Assembly: GCA_016873165.1 (NCBI GenBank)
Contig: VGXV01000030.1
Coordinates: forward strand, 1 to 44,515
Source of the DNA: Planctomycetota bacterium
GTDB lineage: Bacteria; Planctomycetota; Brocadiia; Brocadiales; Brocadiaceae
Reading direction: 5' to 3'
Length of the DNA: 44,515 nt
The first letter of the stretch is position 1, and every line of letters starts with the position of its first letter. The translations under genes were made by a program, and so were the position numbers. The notes beneath the pieces were generated by a model. That model did not search any database. It saw nothing but the letters and a program-made list of their open reading frames with translations, and was not told the origin of the DNA. Positions 8,380 to 16,959 of this stretch are shown here, in pieces.

Positions 8380-8898
8380 ATGGATGTGGGCAAGATCCAT
8401 AGCACGAGTTCTTATAGCAAGTTGTTTATTGAACTAGATAAGCAAGATATTGCTGGCAAAAAAAAGGGGAATGATACGTTTTCTGATAAAATAACAGAAG
8501 ATTACAAGGTCTCTCCCAGTGCGATTATTGATAAAAAAATTGTACCACAAAATGTTAGCAGCAGTGTGAATGTTAGCAATGTATCTTCTCAGAGTAATGG
8601 CGGCAGCTCTGATGACAATATTATACCTAACGAGGAAGCCTCATCAGAACAATCTTTATCTTCTGTTTTGCGTGATTCATCGTTGTTCCAGATTACACCT
8701 ATCGGCACCAAAATTGAGTTTACTATCGAAAAAGAGTTGAATCTTGTTGTGACTACAGTGAGAGATATAAACAACGATAATATAATTAGACAATTACCAC
8801 CGGAAGATACGATTTCCCGGATGAAATTATTGAAATCGTATTATAAACACAAAGCCCAGGAAAGCTTGGGTAATAAAGTGGATGAAATAGTTAAATAA
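8380..8898 (+). CDS. flaG: FlaG family flagellar protein
   Basis: 172 residues. The first ~95 are low-complexity, Ser/Asn-rich and probably disordered. The C-terminal ~95-172 is the FlaG domain: a strand reading KIEFTIEKELNLVVTTVRD, then the signature IIRQLPPED at ~135-143. FlaG proteins influence filament length and are usually next to fliD/fliS; the mechanism is poorly known. The start has GGGAG 11 nt upstream. A 147-nt AT-rich gap separates it from fliS, so it may also have its own promoter. It ends 33 nt from the convergent glycosyltransferase gene. Confidence 0.8.
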   Translation: MDVGKIHSTSSYSKLFIELDKQDIAGKKKGNDTFSDKITEDYKVSPSAIIDKKIVPQNVSSSVNVSNVSSQSNGGSSDDNIIPNEEASSEQSLSSVLRDSSLFQITPIGTKIEFTIEKELNLVVTTVRDINNDNIIRQLPPEDTISRMKLLKSYYKHKAQESLGNKVDEIVK

Positions 8899-8931
8899 GA
8901 TGTTTAAATATCCGCAGTTTTCTTTACCTAC

Positions 8932-10389
8932 CTAATAACGCATATTAATATTTTCGTAAGTATTTTCTTTTGTCAATTCAGATATCCACTCTTTAGCGAT
9001 TATTTTCCAATCATAGTGCTGTTTACACCTGTCTTGAGCTCCTTTGCTCAGCCGTTCCCATTCAGTGTTGTTTTTAAGAAGATAGATTACCATATTGATA
9101 AAGTTTGTTTTGAATTCGGAAGAATGAGGATCGCCGGGAATCAGACGTCCGCTGACGTTATCAATTATTGTTTCCGGAAGGGCTGCCAGTGTGCTGGCTA
9201 CTACGGGAGTTCCCGTTGCCTGTGATTCAATTGCTGCCATGCAGGATGTTTCTCTAAAGGTACTGGGATACACCATTAGGCGTGATTGAGCGATTTCCTG
9301 TGCTAAATCTTTTTTCGTTAAGCTTCCATAGATAAATATTCCTGGACGTTTTAATTGGTAAAGGAAAGATTCTATGTTTTCGTCTTCGGGGACATGATAG
9401 GTAAAAATGTGAAGTTCCGCATCCGGCACTTCGTTGCGTATATGAGGAAACAGTTCCAGAAGTATATTTAATCCCCGATTTGGACGGCTGAAATAAATGA
9501 GACGGTTTTTATATCGTTTTTCACCGGGAGCAAATATTGTTAAATCAACTCCGTTTCGTGTCAGAAAAAAACGTTCTTTTGGAATGCCAAAATAATTTGA
9601 CCATTCATTTCTCTGCCATTGACTGATAGAAAATATTTTATCAATCGGTAAGGTTGCAGGGTTTTCTTTCTCTAAAAAAGCAACATTTGTGTCGTCATGA
9701 ATCCACAAAATACGCTTGCGTGCTTTTAAATCAAATTTGAAGGGAAGTAGCGAACGCGATGAAATAAGTATCGGGAAAGTATGTAATTTGCGGTATATGT
9801 GAAAATCTGTCAGGTTACTATATTCCACGCCATCGTAATTGCCTGGCTGGTTACAGTTGCAATATACACGAACACGCAATCCATTTGAGGCAATAGACCT
9901 TGCCATATATATAAGGGCGCTTTCGCTGCCTCCGAGCCCTGTTTCTTCCATAGTTTTCCCGTGAAAGGGAAGTCCGCCAGTATAAAATACAATATCTGAT
10001 GAGTCTACTGGAATGGATTTTCCCATTGCGGATAAAGCTTTTTGCAGGCCTTCATAGGCAGGGTTGTATTCTATGTCGCAGGTTATTGCGCTTCGGAAGG
10101 CATTATATGCTTCAGTGTAACAATTATTTTGTAAATATACTGTTCCTAGAAAGTAATGGGCATCAGGAAGTGAAGGAGCTATTTGGGTACAATGTTGCAA
10201 GAGAGCTAATGCCTTATTTTTTTCTCCCAATGTATTAAATATCAAGGCGGCATTAATAAGTGCGCGGGGTTCATGGGGATGTGTTTGCAATATTCCTTTG
10301 AATAACGCAAGCGCTTTGTGCAACATCCCTTGTTTAGCAAGAAGTATTCCGTGTTGTATAGCTTCTTCTGTATCCACTCTTCTATTCAT
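8932..10389 (-). CDS. TPR-glycosyltransferase fusion, GT4 family
   Basis: 485 residues: about three tetratricopeptide repeats at ~8-115, then a GT-B fold glycosyltransferase at ~130-475. The C-terminal Rossmann half shows the retaining GT4 E-x7-E pattern in ETSCMAAIES, followed by GTPVVAS; an N-terminal GLGGSESAL loop matches the nucleotide-sugar side. It overlaps the upstream glycosyltransferase by 4 nt (ATGA, 10386-10389), so the two are translationally coupled. It lies between the fliD-flaG operon and the third flagellin, so flagellin O-glycosylation is the best guess. That is context only; surface polysaccharide synthesis is the alternative. Confidence 0.85.
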   Translation of the reverse strand: MNRRVDTEEAIQHGILLAKQGMLHKALALFKGILQTHPHEPRALINAALIFNTLGEKNKALALLQHCTQIAPSLPDAHYFLGTVYLQNNCYTEAYNAFRSAITCDIEYNPAYEGLQKALSAMGKSIPVDSSDIVFYTGGLPFHGKTMEETGLGGSESALIYMARSIASNGLRVRVYCNCNQPGNYDGVEYSNLTDFHIYRKLHTFPILISSRSLLPFKFDLKARKRILWIHDDTNVAFLEKENPATLPIDKIFSISQWQRNEWSNYFGIPKERFFLTRNGVDLTIFAPGEKRYKNRLIYFSRPNRGLNILLELFPHIRNEVPDAELHIFTYHVPEDENIESFLYQLKRPGIFIYGSLTKKDLAQEIAQSRLMVYPSTFRETSCMAAIESQATGTPVVASTLAALPETIIDNVSGRLIPGDPHSSEFKTNFINMVIYLLKNNTEWERLSKGAQDRCKQHYDWKIIAKEWISELTKENTYENINMRY

Positions 10390-11600
10390 TGAGAAATGGT
10401 TGAATTTGCATTGTTACACAGGGAAAGGCCTCTTTGTGCTTCTTCCAGTTGTGGATTGATATTCAAAGCATGTTCGAACATCTCTTTTGCTCCACGTTTG
10501 TCTCCACGTATAAAACGGGAGTTCCCAATCAGGAGATAGGAGGTTGCGGCAGACGCACCATACTCTATAGAACGTAAAAAATTATTTTCCGCACCAAAGT
10601 AATCGTGGAGAGAGTAACGGCAACTGCCCAACTCGAGATATACTTGTGCCAGATTCAGCTCGACAGAGGGAAAACCCCCTGTTTCTCCTTTTGATATTTT
10701 TATTGCTGTTTCCAAATATTCACTTGCTTTTCGAAATTGTTTTTGTGTCACAGCGATTGTTGCAAGTATATATGCCGGCAAAGGGTTGGCAGGGTCTAAA
10801 TCCAGAGCCTGTTGCGCGTGATATACGGCTTTAGAGATATTATTCATTTCCATGTATATCTTTGACAGGTTTACGTGCGATTGCCCGATAAGCTCGTTTT
10901 TAATGTTGGTTGGTTTTTTGAGCATACTCAGATATGCCTGAATTGCCGAATCATTGATACCGAGTTCCTGGTAGGTCATGCCAAGGTTAAAAAGTATAAA
11001 TGAATCGTTTGGATTTTTTTCAATTTCTTTTAATAAATAATTAAGATTGCGTTCCGCCCGGAGTTTCTTTTTTTCTTTACTGAGAGAATAAGCCCAATGA
11101 TGAATTACTATGTCAGTTCTCAGTATTTTACCTCCGAGTCTTTTAATTGAGGGTAAAATTTGTTCATGAATAGCCCCTTCGAAATGAATTTCAGGAAGCC
11201 GGCGAAAAATCCTACAGTATTCAATGTAAAAAGAAGTTGCTATATTATTGAATTGTTGAGGAATACATTGCCTTACTGTAAGAGCCATAATATCATCTCT
11301 GTTAATCAATGTGCGGATTTTTAATGCGTTAGCATCGTCAATAATTTCATCTGCATCAATGTAAAGTATCCAGTCGCCATTTGCGTTTTGCAATGATTCG
11401 TTGCGGGCGGCGGAGAAATCGTTTCTCCATTGAAAATGATAGATTTTTGCCTTGTAATGCCGTGCAATTTCCACAGTATTATCAGTAGAACCTGTATCTA
11501 CTATGATTATTTCATCTGCCAATGAATGAATGCTTTCCAGGCAACGAGGGAGAGTATGGGCTTCGTTTTTAACTATCAGACAAGCAGAGAGTTTGACCAT
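10386..11600 (-). CDS. GT2 glycosyltransferase with C-terminal TPR repeats
   Basis: 404 residues: a GT-A family 2 domain at ~1-180 (SACLIVKNEAHTLPRCLESI, DTGSTDNT, and the metal-binding D-A-D in YIDADEI), then about five TPR units at ~190-395. The layout resembles SunS-like and other GT2-TPR enzymes, some of which glycosylate peptides, and TPR domains often grip protein acceptors. It is coupled by an ATGA overlap to the GT4 gene and lies downstream of the third flagellin, from which a strong terminator separates it. Modification of flagellin is plausible but unproven. No good ribosome site precedes ATG 11600. Confidence 0.85.
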   Translation of the reverse strand: MVKLSACLIVKNEAHTLPRCLESIHSLADEIIIVDTGSTDNTVEIARHYKAKIYHFQWRNDFSAARNESLQNANGDWILYIDADEIIDDANALKIRTLINRDDIMALTVRQCIPQQFNNIATSFYIEYCRIFRRLPEIHFEGAIHEQILPSIKRLGGKILRTDIVIHHWAYSLSKEKKKLRAERNLNYLLKEIEKNPNDSFILFNLGMTYQELGINDSAIQAYLSMLKKPTNIKNELIGQSHVNLSKIYMEMNNISKAVYHAQQALDLDPANPLPAYILATIAVTQKQFRKASEYLETAIKISKGETGGFPSVELNLAQVYLELGSCRYSLHDYFGAENNFLRSIEYGASAATSYLLIGNSRFIRGDKRGAKEMFEHALNINPQLEEAQRGLSLCNNANSTISQ

Positions 11601-11640
11601 AATATGGATTTATAAAACGTAATGTGTAAATTTTCAAGAT

Positions 11641-11677
11641 AAAAAAAGACCGCTTTATATACATAAAACGGTCTTTT
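11641..11677 (-). terminator. Terminator of flagellin 3
   Basis: The stem is AAAAGACCG (11644-11652 on the plus strand) with CGGTCTTTT (11669-11677) and a 16-nt loop. Read on the minus strand the 3' arm ends in a run of T. It begins 27 nt beyond the flagellin 3 stop. The A and T flanks make it potentially bidirectional. Confidence 0.85.
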
Positions 11678-11703
11678 CCATTTTTCTCTAATAAATATTT
11701 CAC

Positions 11704-12600
11704 TTATTGAAAGAGTTGCATGATTATCTGAGGGCTGGCATTTGCCTGGGCAAGCATAGCGCTGGCTGTTTGTTGTAATATCTGCAGCTTGGTTGCCTCT
11801 AATTGTTCATATGCCATATCTGCATCCTCAATTCTGCTTCTTGCTGAGTCTGTATTCGTCCTCGCTACCGTCAAACTGGTTTCCTGATACGTTAATCTGT
11901 TTACCACCGAACCAATATAGCTCAATGCTTCTGATACATCCGCAATGGCGGTGTCTATATTGCTCATTAATGCACGGGCTGATGCGTTTGAACTAACTGC
12001 CCTGCCTGCTGTTCCAATGCTTACTCTCAATCCATTAGCCTTAAAGTTCGTATTTCCCGACTCAAGGCTTACATTTGCCTTCCTTAATAAATCAAATTTC
12101 AATACATCATTTGTGCTGCTGCTTCCCGATCCTATTTGGAAGCGGAACATCACACTACTTGCCGATCCTGTTGTAGAATTTCCCGTGCCGAATATTGAAT
12201 TTGAATTCCATGTGGCCTGATTAACTTCCAGATCAATTTGTGATCCTAATTGTTCTAATTCTGCTTTTATGGCATTACGTTCCTGGGTACCAAGCGAATC
12301 GTCTGCCGCTTGTGTGACCTTTGTTTTCATCTGTGTTAAAATGTCAAGAATGTTGTTCAGATGGCCTTCTGCAACAGCCATAAGGTTCTTTGCAGAACCT
12401 ATATTCGCAAGGGCTTGTCCAAGACCCTGTGAACGTGCATTAAATTTTTTGGCGATAGAAAATCCTGCTGCATCGTCTGCGGCAGAGTTAATTCTTTTAC
12501 CGGTGGCCAGTCTCAATTGACCTACAGATAAGCGACCGTTAATATCATTTAATGATTTTAATGCATTTAAAGCGCCGATATTTGTATTAATTCTACTCAT
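11704..12600 (-). CDS. fliC: Flagellin, third and diverged copy
   Basis: 298 residues, the same length and plan as the tandem flagellins, but with many substitutions (for example KSLNDINGRLSVGQ, QERNAIKAELEQLG, and ASPQIIMQLFQ at the end). The terminal helices are conserved, so it should co-polymerise. The ribosome site AACAAGGAGG lies 8 nt upstream of ATG 12600 and keeps the ACAAGGA motif, but the rest of the leader shared by copies 1 and 2 is absent. It starts 44 nt after the HD-GYP gene, so it may be read from that gene's sigma-54 promoter. This would give it different control from the other two. Confidence 0.96.
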   Translation of the reverse strand: MSRINTNIGALNALKSLNDINGRLSVGQLRLATGKRINSAADDAAGFSIAKKFNARSQGLGQALANIGSAKNLMAVAEGHLNNILDILTQMKTKVTQAADDSLGTQERNAIKAELEQLGSQIDLEVNQATWNSNSIFGTGNSTTGSASSVMFRFQIGSGSSSTNDVLKFDLLRKANVSLESGNTNFKANGLRVSIGTAGRAVSSNASARALMSNIDTAIADVSEALSYIGSVVNRLTYQETSLTVARTNTDSARSRIEDADMAYEQLEATKLQILQQTASAMLAQANASPQIIMQLFQ

Positions 12601-12644
12601 TTTAAAACCTCCTTGTTAAATGTAATAAACTAATTATGTATTGT

Positions 12645-14354
12645 TTATAGAGAAGTTCCATTTGTAAATGTATTAAGAAAACTTATGAATTTTTTTAATA
12701 GATCATTATCAAAACTCCCATCCATTTTTCCTACCATATGTTGTAATACCTTAAACGCTGAGTTTTGTTCATAGAGCGAATCTTTGGACATTTGCAACTC
12801 GTATTCGTCAAGTATGCGAGTTATGCGGCTGTAAGGGTGAATTTCTTTTCCGCTCATTCCTTCCGGATACCCTTTTCCATCAAATTGCTCATGATGTTGT
12901 TTTGCGATAAGACACGCTTCTTTAGGAACACTATTGTTTTTGGATAAAAGCATGAATCCTAATTCTGCATGTTTCTTAAAGGTTTCTTTTTCGTGTTTTG
13001 ATAACTTTTCCTGGTTTTCTTCCGTGATGGTATTGGTATTCAGACATGTGATGCCTATATCGTGAAGCAATATACCAGTGCCTATTGCAGCAAGCTCTTT
13101 CTTTGAATATCCTAAGTAATAGCCAAATAATATGCCGAGAATGGCCATATTTGCGGAATGGTTAAATATTTTTCCGTTGTATTTTAATGCCTTAATTAAA
13201 TACGAGTGCTTTCTCTGATTCATTAATACAAAATCCGATATTGCCGTTGTCCAATCCCGTACTCTTTCAATGATGACATTAATGTTGGCGTTTTTGTGCG
13301 TGTCTTTTATTATGTTTGATGCAATATCGTACAGAATATGCGCCCTTTCGTGTAATTCTACCGTTTCGTCATGAACAAACTGTTCCATATTTGTTTCCAT
13401 ATATCGCAGGTATTGTTCGGTGCCGTTTTTTGCGACATATATTCTGTTAATGTTTTTCCTTACGAAAGACTCTTTCCGTTCGTCTTCCAGTAATTTAAAA
13501 CCTTTGCAGTAGAGTAAATGTTTGATTTCATTGTTCACAACTGTTTGTAAATATAAATCACATCCGGCAAAAGCCCCTGCTTTAATACTTCTTAACGTTG
13601 CGGGAAGATATTTGTTGTTTTCGTCATAATAATTTAACGTAAGTTGTTCTAACGTGTTTCCCTTTTTTAAGCTTTCTGATAAATGGGAATGTCCAATAGC
13701 GATAGACGTATAAGCTGCTATGGTTTCCAAAAATCTCACATCATCAGTTTCGTAAAAATCTCCGGATTTTTTATTGCTCACACTTATAATTCCTACAACT
13801 TTCCCTTGTGTTTTAATAGGGACGCAAAGAATTGTTTTGCCGAGAATCCAGTCCGAATGATTCTGTTTAAAACGGGGGTCTTTGTTAATGTCATTGATAA
13901 TAAGGGAATTCCCATATTGTATTACCCATTTGAAAATGTTGTCATTGATCTTGAATGATGTGTTGCTGGCAATGTGGTTTGCAATCCCTTCCGAAGCTTT
14001 TAATACGAGTTCATCATTATTATTGAGTAAAACTATAATGCCTGTTGAGCTACCAGTTCCATTTATTGTAAGATTGTTAATAAGAGGGAAAAGCCTTTCT
14101 ACTTCTATTTGTGAAATTAATGCATGACCGACTTCTTTCATGCTTAAGTCTTTAATGTTTTCAATAGAATCATTGTTTCTTATTCCCAAGGCGTGAGGAC
14201 GGCGCAGTAAATGATATAAACTGGTAAGTCTTTTTATATCAGACAATGAATCTTGTACTTTTTGAAGATCTTCCCGAATCTCTGGGGTTAAATCCCTCGT
14301 AGATTCTAAATATCTCTTGCTATAAACAGGCATTTTTAATGTATTCGTTGTCAT
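12645..14354 (-). CDS. GAF plus HD-GYP protein, probable cyclic-di-GMP phosphodiesterase (divergent)
   Basis: 569 residues. There is a short helical start, a GAF domain at ~65-215 (IIVLLNNNDELVLKASEG to RFLETIAAYTSIAIG), a linker module at ~240-370, and an HD-GYP domain at ~385-560. HD-GYP metal ligands are present: H398 in HSANMA, HD near 431 in LLHDIG, and HHEQFDGKGYPEG near 490. The lysine that normally follows HDxG is isoleucine, and the late VDxYDAL-type motif is degenerate (ILDEYELQ). Activity is therefore uncertain. The linker module is shared with the HD-GYP at 34261-35304. The start ATG 14354 has GAGGAA upstream, and a sigma-54 promoter lies ~74 nt upstream. It is probably co-transcribed with flagellin 3. 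Confidence 0.85.
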   Translation of the reverse strand: MTTNTLKMPVYSKRYLESTRDLTPEIREDLQKVQDSLSDIKRLTSLYHLLRRPHALGIRNNDSIENIKDLSMKEVGHALISQIEVERLFPLINNLTINGTGSSTGIIVLLNNNDELVLKASEGIANHIASNTSFKINDNIFKWVIQYGNSLIINDINKDPRFKQNHSDWILGKTILCVPIKTQGKVVGIISVSNKKSGDFYETDDVRFLETIAAYTSIAIGHSHLSESLKKGNTLEQLTLNYYDENNKYLPATLRSIKAGAFAGCDLYLQTVVNNEIKHLLYCKGFKLLEDERKESFVRKNINRIYVAKNGTEQYLRYMETNMEQFVHDETVELHERAHILYDIASNIIKDTHKNANINVIIERVRDWTTAISDFVLMNQRKHSYLIKALKYNGKIFNHSANMAILGILFGYYLGYSKKELAAIGTGILLHDIGITCLNTNTITEENQEKLSKHEKETFKKHAELGFMLLSKNNSVPKEACLIAKQHHEQFDGKGYPEGMSGKEIHPYSRITRILDEYELQMSKDSLYEQNSAFKVLQHMVGKMDGSFDNDLLKKFISFLNTFTNGTSL

Positions 14355-14427
14355 CTTAGGTTTCCTCGCTGGTCAGAATTTAAATTCGGTAATTCTTGGG
14401 AGAATAATTTCATCTGACTGGTTATCT

Positions 14428-14443
14428 CGCAAGGTTTGTGCCA
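14428..14443 (-). promoter_or_regulatory. Sigma-54 (-24/-12) promoter of HD-GYP gene and flagellin 3
   Basis: On the minus strand the sequence reads TGGCAC-AAACC-TTGCG, an exact -24 element, correct spacing, and an invariant GC at -12. It lies 74 nt before the HD-GYP start codon. It is the best consensus match among the three sigma-54 sites found. Confidence 0.75.
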
Positions 14444-14476
14444 AAGGTGTTTTTGGCAGATTTGGTGAATGGGTAT

Positions 14477-14503
14477 AATTGCATAACATGTTGTTGTGCA
14501 ATT
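14477..14503. promoter_or_regulatory. Imperfect inverted repeat upstream of the sigma-54 promoter
   Basis: The outer arms AATTGCA (14477-14483) and TGCAATT (14497-14503) are perfect, and the match extends inward to 10 of 11 positions (AATTGCAtAAC / GTTgTGCAATT). It lies 34-60 bp upstream of the -24 element. It could be an activator or repressor site. The rest of the ~315-bp gap between the ribBA stop and the HD-GYP start (14504-14669) shows nothing definite. Confidence 0.45.
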
Positions 14504-14669
14504 AGATATGAAGATTTATAATAATGAAGAAATTATTTTGAAATGTTAATAATTTCCACACTCAATAAGGAAGGATGTAAATTTTTCCGATTTTCAGGAA
14601 ATATATTCTGGGTCTTTTTTAAAACTGCAGGAATTGTTTTTTTGATGTGAAACCACTACTTATGCATGC

Positions 14670-15902
14670 TCATGATAGAGTTTCTATCATATGTCCGAGT
14701 TTTTCTTTTTTTGTGCGCAGGTAATTCTGATTTTCTGCTTTTGGCTCTGTAACAATAGGTATACGTTCAACTATTTCCAGGCCATATCCTGCGAGTGCGG
14801 CAAATTTTTTTGGATTGTTAGAAAGTAAACGCATTTTTGTAATGCCCAAATCTCTTAAAATTTGGGCGCCGATTCCATAATCTCTTTTGTCCACAGGGAG
14901 TCCGAGTTTTTCATTTGCCTCTACGGTATCCAATCCTTTATCTTGTAAATGGTACGCATGCAATTTGTTTTCTAAACCGATTCCGCGTCCTTCCTGTCTC
15001 ATATAGAGCAGCACACCCCTGCCATGTTCTTTTATAACTTTGAGGGCATTATGGAGTTGATCTCCGCAGTCACAACGCAGTGAACCGAAAATATCGCCGG
15101 TTAGGCATTCATCGTGCACCCTTACAAGAACCGGTTCATTTTGTAACGGGGATGGGGTGTTGATGTCGTTGCTGCCTACTCCCAAACATAAAGCAAGGTG
15201 GAGATATTCATCTACAAAAGAACGATAGAGATGGAGGATAAATTCTCCGTACATTGTGGGGAGTTTTACTGTTACGCGTTTTTCAATCAATCTCTCTTGT
15301 TCGTGACGGTACTTGATAATATCGGCAATAGTACAGATTTTAAGATTATTTTTTTCGGCGAATTTTTTGAGGTCCGGGAGTTTTGCCATGTTTCCGTCTT
15401 CTCTCATGATTTCACAAATGACTGCTGCATTTTTGAGACCGGCAATGCGGGTTAAATCAACAGCTCCTTCTGTATGACCGGCCCTGACAAGAACACCTCC
15501 GTTATGTGCCTTCAGAGGGAATATATGGCCTGGTCTGACAAAGTCTTCCGCAGTGGCATTATCATCAATGGCCGTTAATATTGTTGTTGCCCTGTCCTTG
15601 GAGGATACCCCCGTTGTGATTCCTTTTGATGCATCAACAGAAACGGTAAAAGGAGTCTGGAAGCAAGATGTGTTATGAGAAACCATCGGATAAAAATCCA
15701 GTTTTTCAGCTCTTTTGGCATTTATTGCAAGACAAAGAATGCCTCTTGCGTGTGTTAGTATAAAATTAATAGCTTCAGGAGTAACTTTTTCAGCGGCAAG
15801 GATGATGTCCCCTTCGTTTTCACGACTTTCATCGTCGATCAATATTATCATTTTCCCTTTTTTCAGGTCTTCTACCACTTCTTGTATTGAGTTGAATTGC
15901 AT
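14670..15902 (-). CDS. ribBA: Bifunctional 3,4-dihydroxy-2-butanone-4-phosphate synthase / GTP cyclohydrolase II
   Basis: RibBA makes both precursors of riboflavin. The N-terminal RibB half (~1-205) has DDESRENEGDII and the HTEGAVDL loop. The C-terminal RibA half (~215-400) has the zinc cysteines C266, C277 and C279 (C-x10-C-x-C, in ECLTGDIFGSLRCDC) and RQEGRGIGL. Length is 410 residues, normal for the fusion. I start at ATG 15902, which has GGAG 6 nt upstream; an in-frame ATG at 15989 would add 29 unrelated residues. No FMN riboswitch was seen upstream. A short palindrome (ATGATAGA/TCTATCAT) overlaps the last codons. Confidence 0.95.
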   Translation of the reverse strand: MQFNSIQEVVEDLKKGKMIILIDDESRENEGDIILAAEKVTPEAINFILTHARGILCLAINAKRAEKLDFYPMVSHNTSCFQTPFTVSVDASKGITTGVSSKDRATTILTAIDDNATAEDFVRPGHIFPLKAHNGGVLVRAGHTEGAVDLTRIAGLKNAAVICEIMREDGNMAKLPDLKKFAEKNNLKICTIADIIKYRHEQERLIEKRVTVKLPTMYGEFILHLYRSFVDEYLHLALCLGVGSNDINTPSPLQNEPVLVRVHDECLTGDIFGSLRCDCGDQLHNALKVIKEHGRGVLLYMRQEGRGIGLENKLHAYHLQDKGLDTVEANEKLGLPVDKRDYGIGAQILRDLGITKMRLLSNNPKKFAALAGYGLEIVERIPIVTEPKAENQNYLRTKKEKLGHMIETLS

Positions 15903-16077
15903 TGAACACTCCACAATCGTTTGTTTAAGATCATTGCCCATATTGATATCTTTATAATATAGGCCGATATCTGAGCATAAAAACAACATTATATATCATC
16001 ACATATTGATTTTAATGGTAGTAAAAAAACATAATATTGTAAAGAATTTTGTTAAAATGAACGATAATTGAGGAGAA

Positions 16078-16641
16078 CTATAAACGCTTAATAGCGAGAT
16101 ATGCATATAGAATTCCGGAAACAAGCGTAAAAATTATAGTCATTTTCCAAATAACAAGGAGAATTGATGCGGGGACATGGTTGCCAATGAGTACAGATAT
16201 AACAGCGGTAATTTGTAAAAATGTTGTTATCTTGCCTATTGTGGTGGGCTGGAAATGTATTTCACCTGTTATAATGAGAAAAATAACTGACCCAAATATG
16301 AGTAAGATGTCTTTGCAGATAATAATGGTTGGCAACCAATAAGGAAATCTCGGTTCCGGCCAGATGTTATTGGAAGAAAGTATTAGACAAGAAATCGCAA
16401 TGACCAATTTATCTGCTATAGGGTCTAAACATTTCCCCAAAAACGTCATTTCGTTTCTTTTGCGTGCAATGTGCCCGTCAAGTACATCACTCAGCCCGAT
16501 TAAGAGTATAATAAAGAGACAAATATAGCGATAAAAAGAATAGTGTTGTACCTGAATCATGCAGAGAAAGAGTGGAATAATAAAGCATACTCTGATAAGG
16601 CTGATTTTATTTGAAATTGTCAGTGCCGGAAATGGTCTCAT
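16078..16641 (-). CDS. pgsA: CDP-alcohol phosphatidyltransferase, probable phosphatidylglycerophosphate synthase
   Basis: Integral membrane enzyme that moves a phosphatidyl group from CDP-diacylglycerol to an alcohol, most likely glycerol-3-phosphate. The whole active-site signature is present: D52, D55-G56, A59-R60, then G69, D73 and D77, matching D-x2-DG-x2-AR-x8-G-x3-D-x3-D. About five to six hydrophobic segments fill the 187-residue chain. The acceptor cannot be settled from sequence alone; phosphatidylglycerophosphate synthesis is the commonest role for this length. It lies upstream of ribBA on the same strand with a 175-nt gap. Confidence 0.8.
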   Translation of the reverse strand: MRPFPALTISNKISLIRVCFIIPLFLCMIQVQHYSFYRYICLFIILLIGLSDVLDGHIARKRNEMTFLGKCLDPIADKLVIAISCLILSSNNIWPEPRFPYWLPTIIICKDILLIFGSVIFLIITGEIHFQPTTIGKITTFLQITAVISVLIGNHVPASILLVIWKMTIIFTLVSGILYAYLAIKRL

Positions 16642-16838
16642 GTCTTATAAATCTTTAGAAGATAATCGCGAAAACATACGGAACGGATGATAAGTTCGAA
16701 AATAGATTTCAATTGTTTAATTTGTTTTAACCTCTTTGAAATCAAAGTGGTTATGACTAAAGATAGTGTTTTTAAATATAACAGGGACGGCTCGGCAGTC
16801 AAGCAAAAAGCGGATTTGACAACCATTTTTTATTTGCC

Positions 16839-16867
16839 TTGACACATTTCTTTTTTAGTTGTACGAT
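16839..16867 (+). promoter_or_regulatory. Sigma-70-type promoter of carA
   Basis: TTGACA (16839-16844), a 17-nt spacer, then TACGAT (16862-16867). This is a perfect -35 box and a 4-of-6 -10 box at ideal spacing, ~92 nt before the carA start. Confidence 0.55.
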
Positions 16868-16959
16868 TTGAGGTTCTAAAAATTAGTATACTATTGAATT
16901 AAATGTATGCTAAGATTTTATATTAAAAGGATATATGTCTTTTATTGGACTCTTATAAT

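Noticed and set aside
15903-16077. FMN riboswitch before ribBA
   Set aside because: The gap is AT-rich and lacks the conserved GGGGC/GGGUGAAAUUCCC-type elements.
16638-16826. Minus-strand frame of 62 codons upstream of pgsA
   Set aside because: Low-complexity K/I/L-rich sequence with no family resemblance, overlapping the pgsA start and the likely promoter region.
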